Made by a program: the position numbers and the translations under genes. Of a DNA stretch of 64,000 nt, positions 36,962-50,100 are shown in pieces. The notes below the pieces were generated by a model. It saw only the letters and a list, made by a program, of their open reading frames with translations. It had not been told where the DNA came from and did no database searches. Every line of letters begins with the position of its first letter. The first letter of the stretch is position 1. The DNA comes from Bombus terrestris (Eukaryota > Arthropoda > Insecta > Hymenoptera > Apidae), in the NCBI RefSeq assembly GCF_910591885.1, contig NC_063278.1:7227501-7291500 (forward strand). Direction: 5' to 3'.

Positions 36962-37433
36962 TGTATACTTTTTAATGAAAGAGTTAAAAACTTTAAGCTT
37001 TTTGCCTTTTTGTAAATTTTTTCCAGAAGTAGTAATCCTATGGATATCTATCACATGTGTAAAATATATCATTAGAAATATTCATTTTTATATGCAAAAA
37101 TTAAAAGAAGCGTTTGTAAAAAATTAAACGAGTGTCATATATTTTATCACAGTTTTATTTTGTGTACAAGTAAGTTGTGAAGCAAGCACTATATCAAATT
37201 ATACGACGATTAATCGATAAATTTATTGTTTTAATTCATATTAAGCAACATGATTGATAATACTACGTTGTACGATAGCGCGTAAAGCTTTGTACTCAAA
37301 ATTTATAATTGATTCTAGTTCTCCGAAGAATTTTTTCACCCATTGATGAAATATTTCGTAACGATATCATAGATGCACGTTAATAAAATGGGTGAAAATA
37401 AAGCAGTGATCACAAGTCGTTATTGTTTGTATC

Positions 37434-37706
37434 ATGTCAGTTTTGAGCAAGATAATCCCAAGTTTAATCGATGTTGTCCATCCATACGAATCGGAAGATA
37501 CCGTTTATAACTTTCAAAATTACTACGGCGAAATTCTATTATCAGGCTGTTTGTGGAGGAGCTGCTATCGTAGAAAAAAATTTGGTTTTTACGAAAAATT
37601 CATTGTTGACAGTGGCTGTGTGAAATACTTTCATCGATTCAACGATCGTGACGATGTATTTCATTACCAGAAATACTTTTCCTATTTCGAGTTCATCATT
37701 TGTCAA
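37434..37706 (+). CDS. Possible orphan coding exon (91 codons)
   Basis: Open from ATG 37434 to a strong donor (tgtcaa|gtaagt) at 37707; read-through ends at 37760. The product is Tyr/Phe-rich and balanced (ESEDTVYNFQNYYGEILL, then KYFHRFNDRDDVFHYQKYF). A second ATG in a better context at 37388 opens another frame (MGENKAVITSRYCLYHV) that stops at about 37510. I recognise neither, and no downstream partner exon is evident. It may be a lineage-specific gene or chance. Confidence 0.25.
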
Positions 37707-38230
37707 GTAAGTACAAGATTCTACTTAAATTTCTCAAAATTAAAAATGACGGGTCAATAACCTGGTGTATACAATACGAACATCATAACTACGAATGAAA
37801 CGTGTATCTACCACGTAATTGTACTTCGTACTTGATACTCTGTGGAAAACTTATATTTATGGTAAAATTTAACATTTATTTCGTGAAATTTATAATTAAA
37901 TGTAATAAAAAAAGAATGCGCGCGTTTTCTCTCAGACTCACCGTAACCATAGCGACCCACGTGGACGCATGCGCTTACAATTGGTATGCTTAATCGTAGT
38001 ACTGTGTCTTCTCAGTTCTATATCAGTTATAGTCGTACATGCACTTATTAAGACTGAAAAGAGACATTTAATTAATCGAATTTAACGTTTACTATCTATC
38101 ACATGTTCAGAATCTACAGTGTTCACACATGGTATCTAACTGTCTGTTTCGAACGTGCTGCCAAATAGATATGTGTTATGATATGTATAAGTGGGGAGGA
38201 GGGGGTCAACGTTCGGTGAACGATCGATCG

Positions 38231-38264
38231 CGATTGGTTTAGCCGCCCAACTCTCTACCAATCG
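38231..38264 (+). promoter_or_regulatory. Paired inverted CCAAT boxes upstream of the last gene
   Basis: cgattggt (38231-38238) and accaatcg (38257-38264) form an exact 8-bp inverted repeat, each arm containing a CCAAT box, 18 bp apart. They lie in a GC-rich block just upstream of a spliced leader candidate, which fits an NF-Y-type promoter. The factor is inferred. Confidence 0.45.
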
Positions 38265-38289
38265 GAGCGCGTGCTGCGCCCTAACATGA

Positions 38290-38574
38290 AAGTTTGCTGC
38301 ACGAGACAGGCCAGTTTGCTGTTGCAAGCTTCAGAGGTGCGGTTGTTGGTTGTGTAAGCCGGTTCGCGGTGTTTTCGCTGTTCTTAATTTTCACGTTTTA
38401 CAATTCACTGCATAAAGTTGAAGACATTTGTCGCAGACATGCCGAGGAAAAACGATATCCGTGCGTGATGCGAGTGGTAAATTTTGTGCACCCATTTGTG
38501 TTGCAATTACGACCGACTGAATTTGAAGAAAACTGTTACGAGAAAGTGTCAATTCCTCTGAAGAAACAACCACG
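38290..38574 (+). other. Candidate non-coding first exon of the last gene
   Basis: A GC-rich block follows the CCAAT pair and ends with a good donor (cacg|gtatgt) at 38575. A CCAGTTTG initiator-like sequence is near 38308. Its ATGs open only very short frames (for example MPRKNDIRA then stop), so it would act as leader. The link to the exon at 62599 is inference. Confidence 0.35.
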
Positions 38575-41500
38575 GTATGTCACCTGTCAATTTCATCCCT
38601 TGTTTTATGATTAATTCGTGCATGTTATTGATTGGTATCGTGCTCTGGATCGGAGCGTGCGTACGTGCGTGTACCAGCATATTTACGAACACGTATTGTA
38701 ATTCAGAAATTCAAAATTATTTTATGAATGGTTTTTCAATATTTATATGACACTCGATGTTTAGAAAATATTGCGATACACCATTCATTATGGCATAAGT
38801 ATGTACAGTTTACTTCATCTTTACATTTTCTTGTTGACCGTATACGTATATGCGTATCCTTTTACCTAGCATACATATCCAAAAAAAGTTCATAGAAATT
38901 AGCATTAACGACTAGTGCCATTTATAAAATCGTCGCATATTTATAATTAGGTATCATACGGTATATTATAAATTAAGTTTCGGTGTTATGAGATTTTACG
39001 ACGCAATCAACCAGACAGTCGATTGAACCATGTTAATATTCCATCGAACAACATTATCATACACTCATCTCTGGTGCGAACTTGTTCCTCACATCGCATT
39101 CCTAAAATAAACGCTTTTTACGGTGTCGTTAAAATTCGTAGTATGTAGTTTCTGTAGCACGGTTGAAAACGAAGTTTTCGTTTCGCTCGCCATAAAGAAG
39201 GGAAGGAAAAAGAATAGAAGAAAACGATATCGAATGACGGTGATCACGCGGATAATTTTATAATTCCATCCGTGTATTTGACAGCGTGGATTAGCATTCC
39301 GGCGAGTTGTTAAACTGTGTTCTAAAATTAGATCGTTTCAGATTTATCAGTGAAGCTTATTTGCGCGATTCTAATCATTGCAGTCTGGATTGTCTGTAAT
39401 TCGGCCGATAGTCGCGCGTGAGGCTCGTGCATGTAATGAACATTGGATAATTTTCATTCGTAGGGCTTTTTCCTTCTCTCGCAACGCAACTCCAGTTGAG
39501 CGGTGTCTTCTTGCTACTCAAAACCAATTTTGCGATTGCGTACCTGGCGCGATTGTGTATCGGTGACGTAACATTGCTTCTTCCGATTTGTTGTTACGTG
39601 CACGTGCCGCGGAGCAATGTTCGTCACGTGATCGCTGGAGCTACTGCTTAGTGCTTATTCAATAGCTCCGTGTAAATCTCTGAATCATTCAAGGTCATTT
39701 CCCCTATTATAAGTTTGGAGAAAAGATTTATCTTTATTTTAGGTCATTAAAAAATTTTAATCGATTCCTACATCTTTATTAATGATAGTACCTAATTGAC
39801 TAGTTGTGTCTAAAATTAACAATTTCAACTATTTTCTAACCTAACTGAATGTTTTAACCTAACTTAATTGAGATTTAACACAAAACTCTAATCCAAATTT
39901 GGGAAATTTGATAATCTAATTGAAACTTTAACTTAACTTACCTGTAAATTAACTCAAAACCATAACTCAAACTTAGCTTCCTTTGTCCGCGAACTGGACG
40001 CTGTTTTGTGAAAGTAACATTCTGCACTGAGTTCAATATAACTTCTGAAACAGAAATAATTTTCAGACCGGCCGTTCTCTCAGTTCAAAACTTGTATTTT
40101 TTGTTCTACTTAAGTAGTATTCGGATATAGATTACAAGGACGAATAAAAAATTATTGGCGCTTCGAAACGAAATTTAGCCAAAAAAGAAATCGTTCTTTT
40201 AATTCTAGCATTTTTAAGTTACATTAATTCTCTTAATGGGGGGTTAACAAGTTCAAAGCAACTTTACAGCGCAAATAACCGCGAGAGGATTCTTTACTGT
40301 ATAAATTGATAGGAGTGAATCATTCAGGGGTTGAGTTATTTCTTTCCTCGAGGGATACGGTAATTATTTCTGTAAATTACATGCTCTTGTAGCTTAACCA
40401 CGTTGCGTAGTTGCACGTCACTGGAAAGGGGAGAAAAAGGGAGAAAGTTGGGAACTTTTTATGGTTTGGAACGGGACGTGAAGTTGCATGTAAAATTCTC
40501 CATTAATATGTTTAAAAACCTGACGAAATTTTCTCGACAGAAATTAAACGATTGAAAAGCAAACGAGCAGACATTAATCTCAAATGAATACGTTGGTCAG
40601 TTTTGACATTGGAAAACGTTTAGATAAAAACCACGATAAAAACGATACAAAAGTTGCGGGGTTGAACATTTGTTGGTTCTGAGATATATAGCAAAGGTTT
40701 TAATCCTTTTGCCGTGGTTTATCGATTCTCGTTGGTGCAGAATGCACGCTAGTGCATCACTATGAATGCTGCGGACAACGTGTGACCTTGAACGAGTGGC
40801 TCGCGAAATCCAAATAGAACCCGGGCAAACAAACCCTATGGTACTTTTCAAAGCGATACTAATCATTTTTCTGTTCTGTTTTAAATAGTTTTAATATCCA
40901 CCTACTTACATCTTCACCGTCACTTTCCATCCTTTTGTACGAAGTTTGTCTTCGTCTCTTGAAAATCTTCGAATTTTTGTTTCCATGTGATCCTCTTCTT
41001 GTTTCCATGGCTGATCGACCCACGGGTATTTAAAAATTTCTTTAATTAACTTATAAATGGATTATATTATAGTTTAAAGCGTTGTTTTTAATTAGTTCAT
41101 ATTGCTTAATTGGTAGGTTTAAAAAGTTTCACCTTTCGAAAGGATTCGAAAAAACGTTCGCACGGCTGATCGTCTCGAAAAGAGCGACGTGCCTTGAGAG
41201 AACGGCGGGCTGCGGGTAGATTGAAATACTTATTTAAGGAGGATCCAATTAGGCTGCCATTCCTGGAATTGCCGCGGCCAGGTTTACGCCATTATCGATC
41301 AAACTGTCCCAGATTCGCGAATTCTTCGTTGCTGAAGCGTTCATGCACAACGCTCCGGCTATCCTGTGCGCCTATAGTCGAAGCTTTCTGTTCAGTCTTG
41401 ATAAAATCACCACGTAAATAGTTGGCTTCTACCATTGAAAAATTCCTTTTCATTTCTCGATCGGTTTTCCCTTGTTTTTTTTCTTTTGCTGGAGATTAAA

Positions 41501-43440
41501 CGAGAAAACAATTTAATTTCCGACTTTGTCCTCGAGTTTGATCCGTCTATCGACAAGCAAAAAAAGAAAAGAAATATGACTGAAGAGCGTCTGAGAAATT
41601 TGGAAAGCTCATTTCTTTTATGCTCGAAGTAATTCGAGGCTGAAAGCGGTCTGGAGTCGAGTCAATTAGCCAGAAGTGGATGGAAATCAAGGGTGGTTAA
41701 GGAATCCCTCTTACGAGCGACTTTTTCCCACTGATTCTCTTCGCATGGAATCTATTTTTTTCCTTTTTCGCAGCTCAACCCCGCCCCTCGTCTGCTCTCT
41801 GAAAGTTCGTGTCTGAAAGGCTCGTGTGGCCACTCAAGTCGCGAAAACGCTGAGCGAGCTACTCAAGAGCGACGAGCGAGCACGCCTGGTTGGAACGTGT
41901 AAGCCGCTTTCGCGAAATTTACGCTAATTTTTAGGTCAGATACGCGCCAAACTGACTATTAATTTCGAATGGTACCCATGGATGATCTCTCATCACGAAA
42001 TCTTGCTCGCGCGATCTGCTTTCACAGAGAAATTTGCATAGGATGTTACCATAAACAGTTTATCCACCAAGAAGATTCGTCAGCCTTTCACGATCTCTAA
42101 CAATAAGCTATTTTATATTTTCGAAAGATATTCGCGATCTTTTCAAAGATATCGCAAACTATGGAAATATTAGTTAAACAGACATTCAGCGAAGTTTCTA
42201 TACCTTTTACAAAACATAGAACTTTTACAAAATGTGGAAGAGACAACAATCTATCAAGATGAGATGTAACATTTAACTAATCGATAAACAAATTGGTAAT
42301 AATTAAGATTAGTATAGTTTTGACGATTAAAAGTAGAGGTCCCAGTTTCTCGTCGATCAGCTGATCGGCGAAGAAACGAGTCTTTTGAATAGCAGCCAAC
42401 GTCCTCGTTACCATTGTTCGGCTGTCTCAATGTTCCCAGCTTCTTTTACGTACCTTTCGACGAAAACATCCCTTACAATCCAGCTTTGTTGTTTTATTCG
42501 TCGGCTATTTACTTCCCGAAGTTTTTGAACGATTCTGTGGCGAAGAAATAATCGTACACAGGCTGAATCGAGCGTTTCTCTTGCAATCGGCCGAAGGAAG
42601 ACGAATACGGGATTATGGTCATTTCAGGCGGTTACATCACGCACGTTCATTCCCCGTCGAATTACTCGTCTTCGATGCTAACCCCTTTTCCTTGATTTTG
42701 CAATAGTCGCGTTGCATTAATTATGCGCTTCCGTGGGCAGTGGCATGCGCGAACGTCGAGAAACTACCACGATTTGCATGCACACTATTGCACACAGTGG
42801 TCGATTATGTCATCGGACCAACGAGGAGGAATTAGTCGGACAATGTTATCTTTGCGCCTCGAGTCATCGTGAAGACTCCGTCTTGCTATTTCAATATCAG
42901 GTGTGTCTTGTTTGATTCATTGGCAGCAACCTCTTATAAAAGTAAAGTAGAGTAATTCTTTGTTTTAGCCTGCTATTATTCTCGCATCTATATGACCTGA
43001 AATGTCAAATGTCATACGTGTCACCGTTATTACTATTATTTTCTATAAGAAGTTAAAAGTAGTTTTGTTTATCCGATAGCAGAAATGCAAGAAGTCTTGG
43101 CGTTAAAGATATACGTAACTATTCTCCGAGTTCTTTATTCTTTTACTATCCCTTTTTCACCCTTCTACAACATAGCTTAAATTGTCGTGGATAGTATTAC
43201 ATGTACATATTTTCTGCGTATAACGTCAAGATGTCGGAGAAATAGTCATTTTCTAAATTCATTCTGAATTTCTCGTCATCTTGTTACACTGTGAAAGGGT
43301 TAGTAGTTTAAAAAGAATAGGTGTATTAGAAACTATAGGAGACTTCTGTAGGAGGTAATGATAGTACACGTGGTCCGAATTCCCTATAACTTTTGTGTCA
43401 CCCCTTGATTTTTCAGTTGCACGTGAGTACGTAGAAGGGT

Positions 43441-43445
43441 AGAGG

Positions 43446-43485
<40 letters not shown>
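43441..43485 (+). repeat. (GA)n microsatellite
   Basis: About 45 nt of near-perfect GA/AG repeats with one AAAG interruption. It matches the binding site of GAGA-type factors and can also act as a neutral microsatellite. Confidence 0.9.
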
Positions 43486-43487
<2 letters not shown>

Positions 43488-46400
43488 CTGTGGCGTAGAA
43501 ATCGCGAAAGTGAACGGTTCTGGTCGAGTTCCCATGGACTTTCTAGATCAAAGAGGTCCGACGATTCGCGCTATTTTGCATGCGTGTACGGCTCCACTGT
43601 GTCGTCGTCACACAAAGTGGTTTAATCGAGCTTACCGACAAGAAACTCGCCTCTAATCGTCAAGAACCATTCCTCGACTGGTGATTTTCTTGCTTCGAAA
43701 TCTCTCTGTGGTAGCCACTTTGTGCATTGGCCTCTCGTTAGATACTTTTTTTAATGGTTTGGCTAATTGCGGAAAACGCAGAGCCAGCATTCGAGGGATT
43801 CTATTATACGTTGGTAATGCGTTTCCCGTGGCACTTTGCGACTACATGAGACACAAAGAGGTATTATAACATGATACAATGGCATTATAGTGTAAAGACA
43901 AAGGCTGATCTCGTTTAGCTTCCGTCGAGACAATCTACTTTTACGGATGATCGATAGTGTTTGCAAATTTATTCACGTAGAAGGTATTAGTTGATGTAGC
44001 AAATCGAATTATCGTGGCCATAAATAATTCTATAGAACGAACATTGAATAATCAATGGCAATTAGGACGAGTAATACGGTCGTAGATATTCGTCTATAAG
44101 CGCGATGTTACATTGAACGTGGTTTGATCTTGCATAGCCGAATACGCATGGAAACGATGAAAAACCATATGGAAATATCGTATCTCGGCTGGGTCAACGA
44201 CCTCGAGTATGCAAGCATAGCATTGTGATCACGGCACAAGATAAATTGGCAGTAAGCATAGCTCATAATCGCGGCAGCTGACAGTACACCGTCTTCTAAG
44301 GTCTTCGCTCTAATGCATGACGGACGTGCAACGAAATATGTACTCGTTTCTATATCGGTGACGCAACACGTTCGATCGTACTGTTAGAAGATTTCTATCT
44401 CTCTCGTGTATATACCTCTCAATCTGTTCCTATCTTGTTTCCTTCCGGATAAACAGATTCTTCTAAGAAATTAAAGTTTGAGAATCGAACAATTTCTCCA
44501 ACTCAATGCTCGACGCAAGTTTAAATGTTTCTTGCGTAAACATCAAAGAACGCGAAGCTCCGCTTTTAACGATTTAAGGAAGCTCATGGATCGCTCAATG
44601 ACATTGCAATTTGGCAAATTACAGACCAGCTAATCCCAAAGATCGATGAACGCTGACATTTTGGCCCGACGATGTTTTGGCGATGGCGCCCGCTGCGTCG
44701 AGACGGTCTCATCGATCCATTCACTCTCACTGCCGTTTATGTGGCCCGGTCTTCTCGCTTCCTCCAATTTTCTTTCCTCTTTTCCTTCTCTCTTTCCCTT
44801 GCCCTGACAACCTGCTACCTTACACCTTGCTCCTATCATAGCACTTCTATCGACCTACGCGTGTTTCGCTTCCTCGTTCTCTCTCCTGTACGGTCACCGG
44901 TTCTTTCCTTCGTTTATTTTCGCGCAAGATCGTTTGCTTCTTCACCCTTATGCTCACTCTCCCCTGGGCTTGTCCATTTTGTTCCTTAATCTTCGTCAAA
45001 AGACAAAACAATCCGCAGCTCTTTTTATTCACGATTTCGTAACGCTCGAACGATCAAGAGATTTTTAGGATGATGAAAGGTACGGATGAATTTTGGGAAA
45101 CGTTTGACCCAGATTGACGAATTTCGACTAGGTTACTTTCGAGCGTTTTACATTCGCGGGACGTTCGGTTTTGCGACGCTGGACACATATTCGATAGAGT
45201 TATAGAAATTCATTCACGAGAACGCGCGAGTTATGACGCGTGTAAGAGCGACAAGGACGTGCGAAGAGTTAGAAATGCCGGCCGTATTACCGAAGGAAGG
45301 CGCGTAGGAATCGAGGGGAACGAAAAGTCAGAGTCGTAACGTTTTAATGAACAACTGCGATTTGTCATGTTGTAGGTGATGTTTAAAATAAAAAGTATTT
45401 AAGAGTCGAAGATATCAACATATATACGATGTTTTATTTTAATAAACGATAAATGTATTCGTTTCTCGTGAAATTCAAAATTTAATACATCATGTCCTCA
45501 TTACTAAACCATCCGAAAAGCTATGTTTCTATCAATGGTATTTCGTTGGGAGATATTTTAAAGTTTTTGCGAGGATCGATGGACGAAAACGGTTCAGGAA
45601 ATTGTAGACAAAGGTTGACGTAGCCTTGGAGGGAAAAAGCCGCACCTTCCCACGGAAAGTCGCGTAACCGGTGATCACCGGCGAAGGTCTACGGTGTCTA
45701 ATGAAATTGCAGCCTCGTTTCGATAAATCATCGAGTGATCAGCACTCGAAGCATTCACCACACCCTTCTGACCTGACCCAGAAATCGGAAGGTGGGCGCG
45801 CCAACCCTGTAGACGACGAAAGGTATCCTTTGAACTTTAGCTAGGTGGTCACCGACTGTCGAACAAACGAACCTAAACTTGTCCGTATCCGGATCTCGTG
45901 GCAAGTATCCGACGATCCAGAGATCGATCGACAATTTTCTTGGACGCGAAGGAAACGGTGCAATTCGGTGAATCCACTTGCAAGTGGACGCTGCAACACA
46001 GCATACAGATCCGAAAATAACAACGATTCCTGGCGTCTCTTCAGCAGCTCGTCTATGTCCGAGCGTTATTAAATATTGCTCGACGTATCTGAATTAGATG
46101 TTTGTCGAGTCGGGTTGCGTATAGTTTCACAAGCATGAATTTTCTTTCTTCTTAATCTTCCACTGCCAAAATAACGTTGATCGGCAGTCGTTTATACGAA
46201 ATATCGCATTTTGCGTTCGAAGAATTTCGTAGCTCCGTTTTCCTGGCGGAAAAGTCGGACGATAGAAAACACAAACGGGAAGTGGCTTCCCGGGGCGCTC
46301 GATTAAAATATTGATTTATCGTGGGGCGGTTGGGAAAGAAAATATTGGCCCTTTTCCATCATCACACTCGACTCCTTTCTCTCGTCCTTCTTTGGAACGA

Positions 46401-46929
46401 TTCCGATGAAATTGACCGATTCACGGGTTTATTTGCTCGAATACCAAGTTCGAAGTGCACATGGGAAACCGTTCCTTAACCTAGCAAGTGCTTTTCTTGA
46501 AGACTATTTGTGTCATAGCCCGAATACTATCGTATGCTGTTGATTTTCTATATAACGCGAAACCACGTGGAAAACGTACTTTGCTTCCTCCTTATTCTTC
46601 CCGTAACTGTGGTCTTCATCTTTGTATCTCGATTTCAGTCGATCTCAACGAGAATTAGATATCGCAATAGAATATGAAAACACGTTCAGAATTCGGTTTC
46701 TCCGTGCATCGGGCGCTATAATCGTTTCAGAAATGATCGGTAGCCAACGTGGTGCATAAACCTCTCTTATCCAACCTGTTATCCTTCCAATCCCCAGTTG
46801 CAGTCGGATAACTGTCATCTCTCCCGAGTTACTCCAGTACGCGATTGTTTATTTCGCGTTTTTCGTTCAGCCACGATGCTCCTTATCGTCCCACTTGCCG
46901 CCGTATCTTCCCTCCTCGTGGCTCTATCC

Positions 46930-47180
46930 GACTCGTTTATGCTTCGTCTTGGAGTTCTATCGCATCGGTTCTCACCCGAGGCGGTCGTGTCGTCTCCGTG
47001 TTCGCGGAGAGGAACGAAGCAGTCCGCTCGGCCGGCTCCGGCGAGTGTCGTTCGGGTTCGAGCAGTGCTAAGAATACCGCGGCCAGCCATATTTGGCAAT
47101 GAGACCGCGTGGCCGCGCGCCGCGTTGCCCGCGGGAACACGAAAGGGAGAACCGCCTCTCTTTTCGGGGGCAGAATCGGA
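46930..47180. promoter_or_regulatory. CpG-dense block in the large intron
   Basis: The densest CpG cluster of the intron (for example accgcgtggccgcgcgccgcgttgcccgcggg, split around 47105). It includes CCATATTTGG at 47087-47096, a perfect CArg-type sequence, and GCCAT cores. It may be an enhancer or unmethylated regulatory block. No transcript evidence is visible. Confidence 0.3.
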
Positions 47181-50100
47181 TCGTCGTTAACTCGAAGGGA
47201 AGTTATAGTGGTTCCTTCGTCCCCATAAATTATCACTTTGCTATCTTCTCATAAAATATTTGTCCCTTTGATAGTGGAAAATTGTCCTTATCGATGATGG
47301 TTCAATGCTGCTTTTGTGCACTTATGGAAAATTTAAAGATGCAATTACCCATGGAATGCACATAGCATGCTAAAATATATAAAATACCCAAAAGAAAAAA
47401 AATTCTTACTTCTTTTAGTTGTCATGACATGAATGAGCATTCCTGCTTGGTTAGGTCACAGATTTTCGTCCGAGCAAAAGTGATGTCTCCATGATCAGAA
47501 AGCGAGAGTAGTGGAGAAGTTAGGATGTCACGCTGTTAGCCAATCACGATCAACAGCATTCTCTTTATGATTTCTCTTAGAAAATTTATTCTCGATGAAG
47601 GAGTTTTCTAGAAAATTCGAATGTTCCCTTTTTTTTATCTTTGCGCTATTGAATCCTTGAAGATATACGACGTTATTTTGCTTCACAGCGAATGAGAGAA
47701 CTGAACGCTGATGGTTTTCGTTAACGGCGATGGGGAACAACGTCGCCGGTCGCTTACAGCGTTACAGGTTTATCGCGACGATACCGGCGCTTTAACGCCA
47801 ATTAGGCGGTAATTAATTGATCGTCGGGAACAGGCAACGAGGTTATTAAGGTCACCGAGCTCCGGTCGACGTACGAACTCCTCTATGCTGCTCGACCGTT
47901 GCCACAACGATGCTCAGAAATTGTCTCTTCAGGTTCGTCAAACAAATGATTCGTTTTCAAGGGTCTTTGATGGTTCTGTATAATGGCCACGTTGCAACGC
48001 GATCAATCTTCATATTGTTTTCGTACGGCAGAAATTCGCTCATTTGATGTCATCGCAGAACAAGCAGTTCGTATAATTGAAGTTCACCTATTTGTCCCAC
48101 TACCTATATTTAGAATTACTTTTATTTCGAACGATGAGAAATAACTTCATCACTTTTTCCTGTTTTTTAATTTATGGAGTTGATCAGTATAGCTTCTGAG
48201 TGACTCGTATAACTTGGAAATATTTTCTATTCTCCTTTAGTTTCTTCGTTTATCGAGGCCTAATTGCGTTAAGTGCGGTTAATATGCTTTCAGATGGCCA
48301 TCTAAGATCTCTATTGCAAGCAAATAGGTACTCGACCAGAATTGATAATTCAGCGAATGACCGACTAATCGTATTATACGAGGCCTGTTGGCGCATGCCA
48401 GAAAGGCCAGAAAGAGGTTCACGGTCTCGATATTCGTCGAGCGAGTTCTTTCGTCGGTTTCTTGTGAAAAATCGGTATATAATCGTTGCGCAAAGCCCGT
48501 GCGTTCACCTACGACCCACGCGTTCACCACCAATCGTTACGTTATGTTTGCGAAGCGCGTACAATTGCACGTGCCTGCATTTTCGAATCGATCGATGTAC
48601 CAAAGCTGCAGCCACGGAGGCCCGTTACATCCGGTTCGCTAGCGATTACATCTGCAATCGAGACGCGATGTGTCGTTTAGAGGGGCATTAATCACAGGCC
48701 TGGATCCTCCGCGGTTATTAGCTTTCCCCCTTGTTGCTTCCTTTCGTGCCGTTCTTCCTTCAATGCTCCCCTTGTAGCCCGGCCGACAATTTTTCGGCCT
48801 GATTTCCACTGGTATTCCACCAAGCAAAACACTTGCTCGTTGGAACGACGAGTTCCATGTCGTTGTAACAAGTGAGTCATTCCGAAGTGAAAAGTTTCTT
48901 GCGTATCTTCTCTTCAAAGATGCCATTAGTTTGATGAATTGCACGAACAAAAATCAACGAAATAGACGACGTAAAACAAATAACAAATAAACATTTTATT
49001 TCTCTTGTAATTGGAAAGCTTATGGCCTCTAAATTAAATTTCGTTAACAGCAGAAATATCGATGAGCAATGTACTGGACATAGATAATTGTAATTAACAT
49101 TGAAATTAATTTTAATCCAAAATCTGTCGTTTTGATAAGTTTGGTAACTCTAGCGTTGACTGTTAAGCAACGATCATGTGATTTCAGCTGATGAAACAAG
49201 TGGAAAAAAGTATACGAGATAAAAAAGTAACTTTATCATTTTTCTTTATGGCAACTTTCACGACGTAGGTTGGAGAACTTGTAGATTTTTCGTTTCATTG
49301 TCAGTGAGAGGTGGTCGGCGATGATATCGTACATAAATCGCGTCACTTGATACATGCATAATGTATCTCATTCATAAACACGAGGCCACCTATCGAAGAG
49401 GGTACATAGGGGCCGCGTTTCCGTAATTCGAACATTCGTATTCGACGAAGCCCTCGCATAAACGCGATAATTCCTGTCCCGCTTCGTCAATTAGATTCCG
49501 TGGAAAATTCCCCCATCAGTTTGCATTTCACGTGTCGTTTCACGGTTTCGACGCTCCAATTCCGTTATGTAGATAGCTTCTCGGAAAAAATTCTTTTTCC
49601 GAAATCCTCATCATCTTCTCTCATTTCGATATTTCAACTCGGAATCTCAGAAATCGTGAAATTTCACGAGGACACATTTTTCTATTTCTAATCTAATAAT
49701 ATATATTGTAATGCATTTATTAAATTTCACGGTCTAGAAATTTCTCTTGGCTTACAAAAATATCTTAAAATATCCATATCTTCGTCTATCACTCATACGG
49801 ATTCCCCTGCGCATCACGCCATTTCTAATGTAGTGATTTTAGCAATTTGTTTCGAGCAATTTAGATCACATGTGTACTGTAAGAATTGTACTTGGAATTT
49901 AGAATATAATTTGCGAGTTAAGTTTTCGATCTTCTTTGAGCGAAGCTCAAGCTTTGAGCCGAGCTCTTCGTTGTAATACAATTTTAATTAGCGTTCGATT
50001 ATCCGACACTACTTTGCGTCCGTTTGATAAAATTCATTAGAAAATTAAACGAAATAGTGGAAATTATATTAGAATAATCACGATTACTCAAGATAAGGAC

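Larger units (their letters stand above)
36962..38289. other. Intergenic region after CTNNBL1, with promoter of the next gene
   Basis: The first 450 nt are the CTNNBL1 3' flank. A possible coding exon follows at 37434-37706. From about 37920 the base composition turns GC- and CpG-rich, with a palindromic E-box CCACGTGG at 37957-37964, an adjacent cgcatgcgc (NRF1/EWG-like), and the paired CCAAT boxes listed separately. Confidence 0.5.

Noticed and set aside
38294..38614. 106-codon ORF over the candidate first exon
   Set aside because: No ATG until late (near 38466), runs through a good donor, no recognised domain; more likely leader.
42348..42375. Near-palindrome around cgatcagctgatcg
   Set aside because: A 14-bp palindrome is expected by chance in a block of this size and no second signal supports it.
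46798..47190. 130-codon ORF with several overlapping ORFs on both strands
   Set aside because: CpG-rich, stop-poor DNA; frames have no domains and mutually overlap.
48200..48691. 163-codon plus-strand ORF
   Set aside because: Overlaps other open frames on both strands; no domain or splice support.
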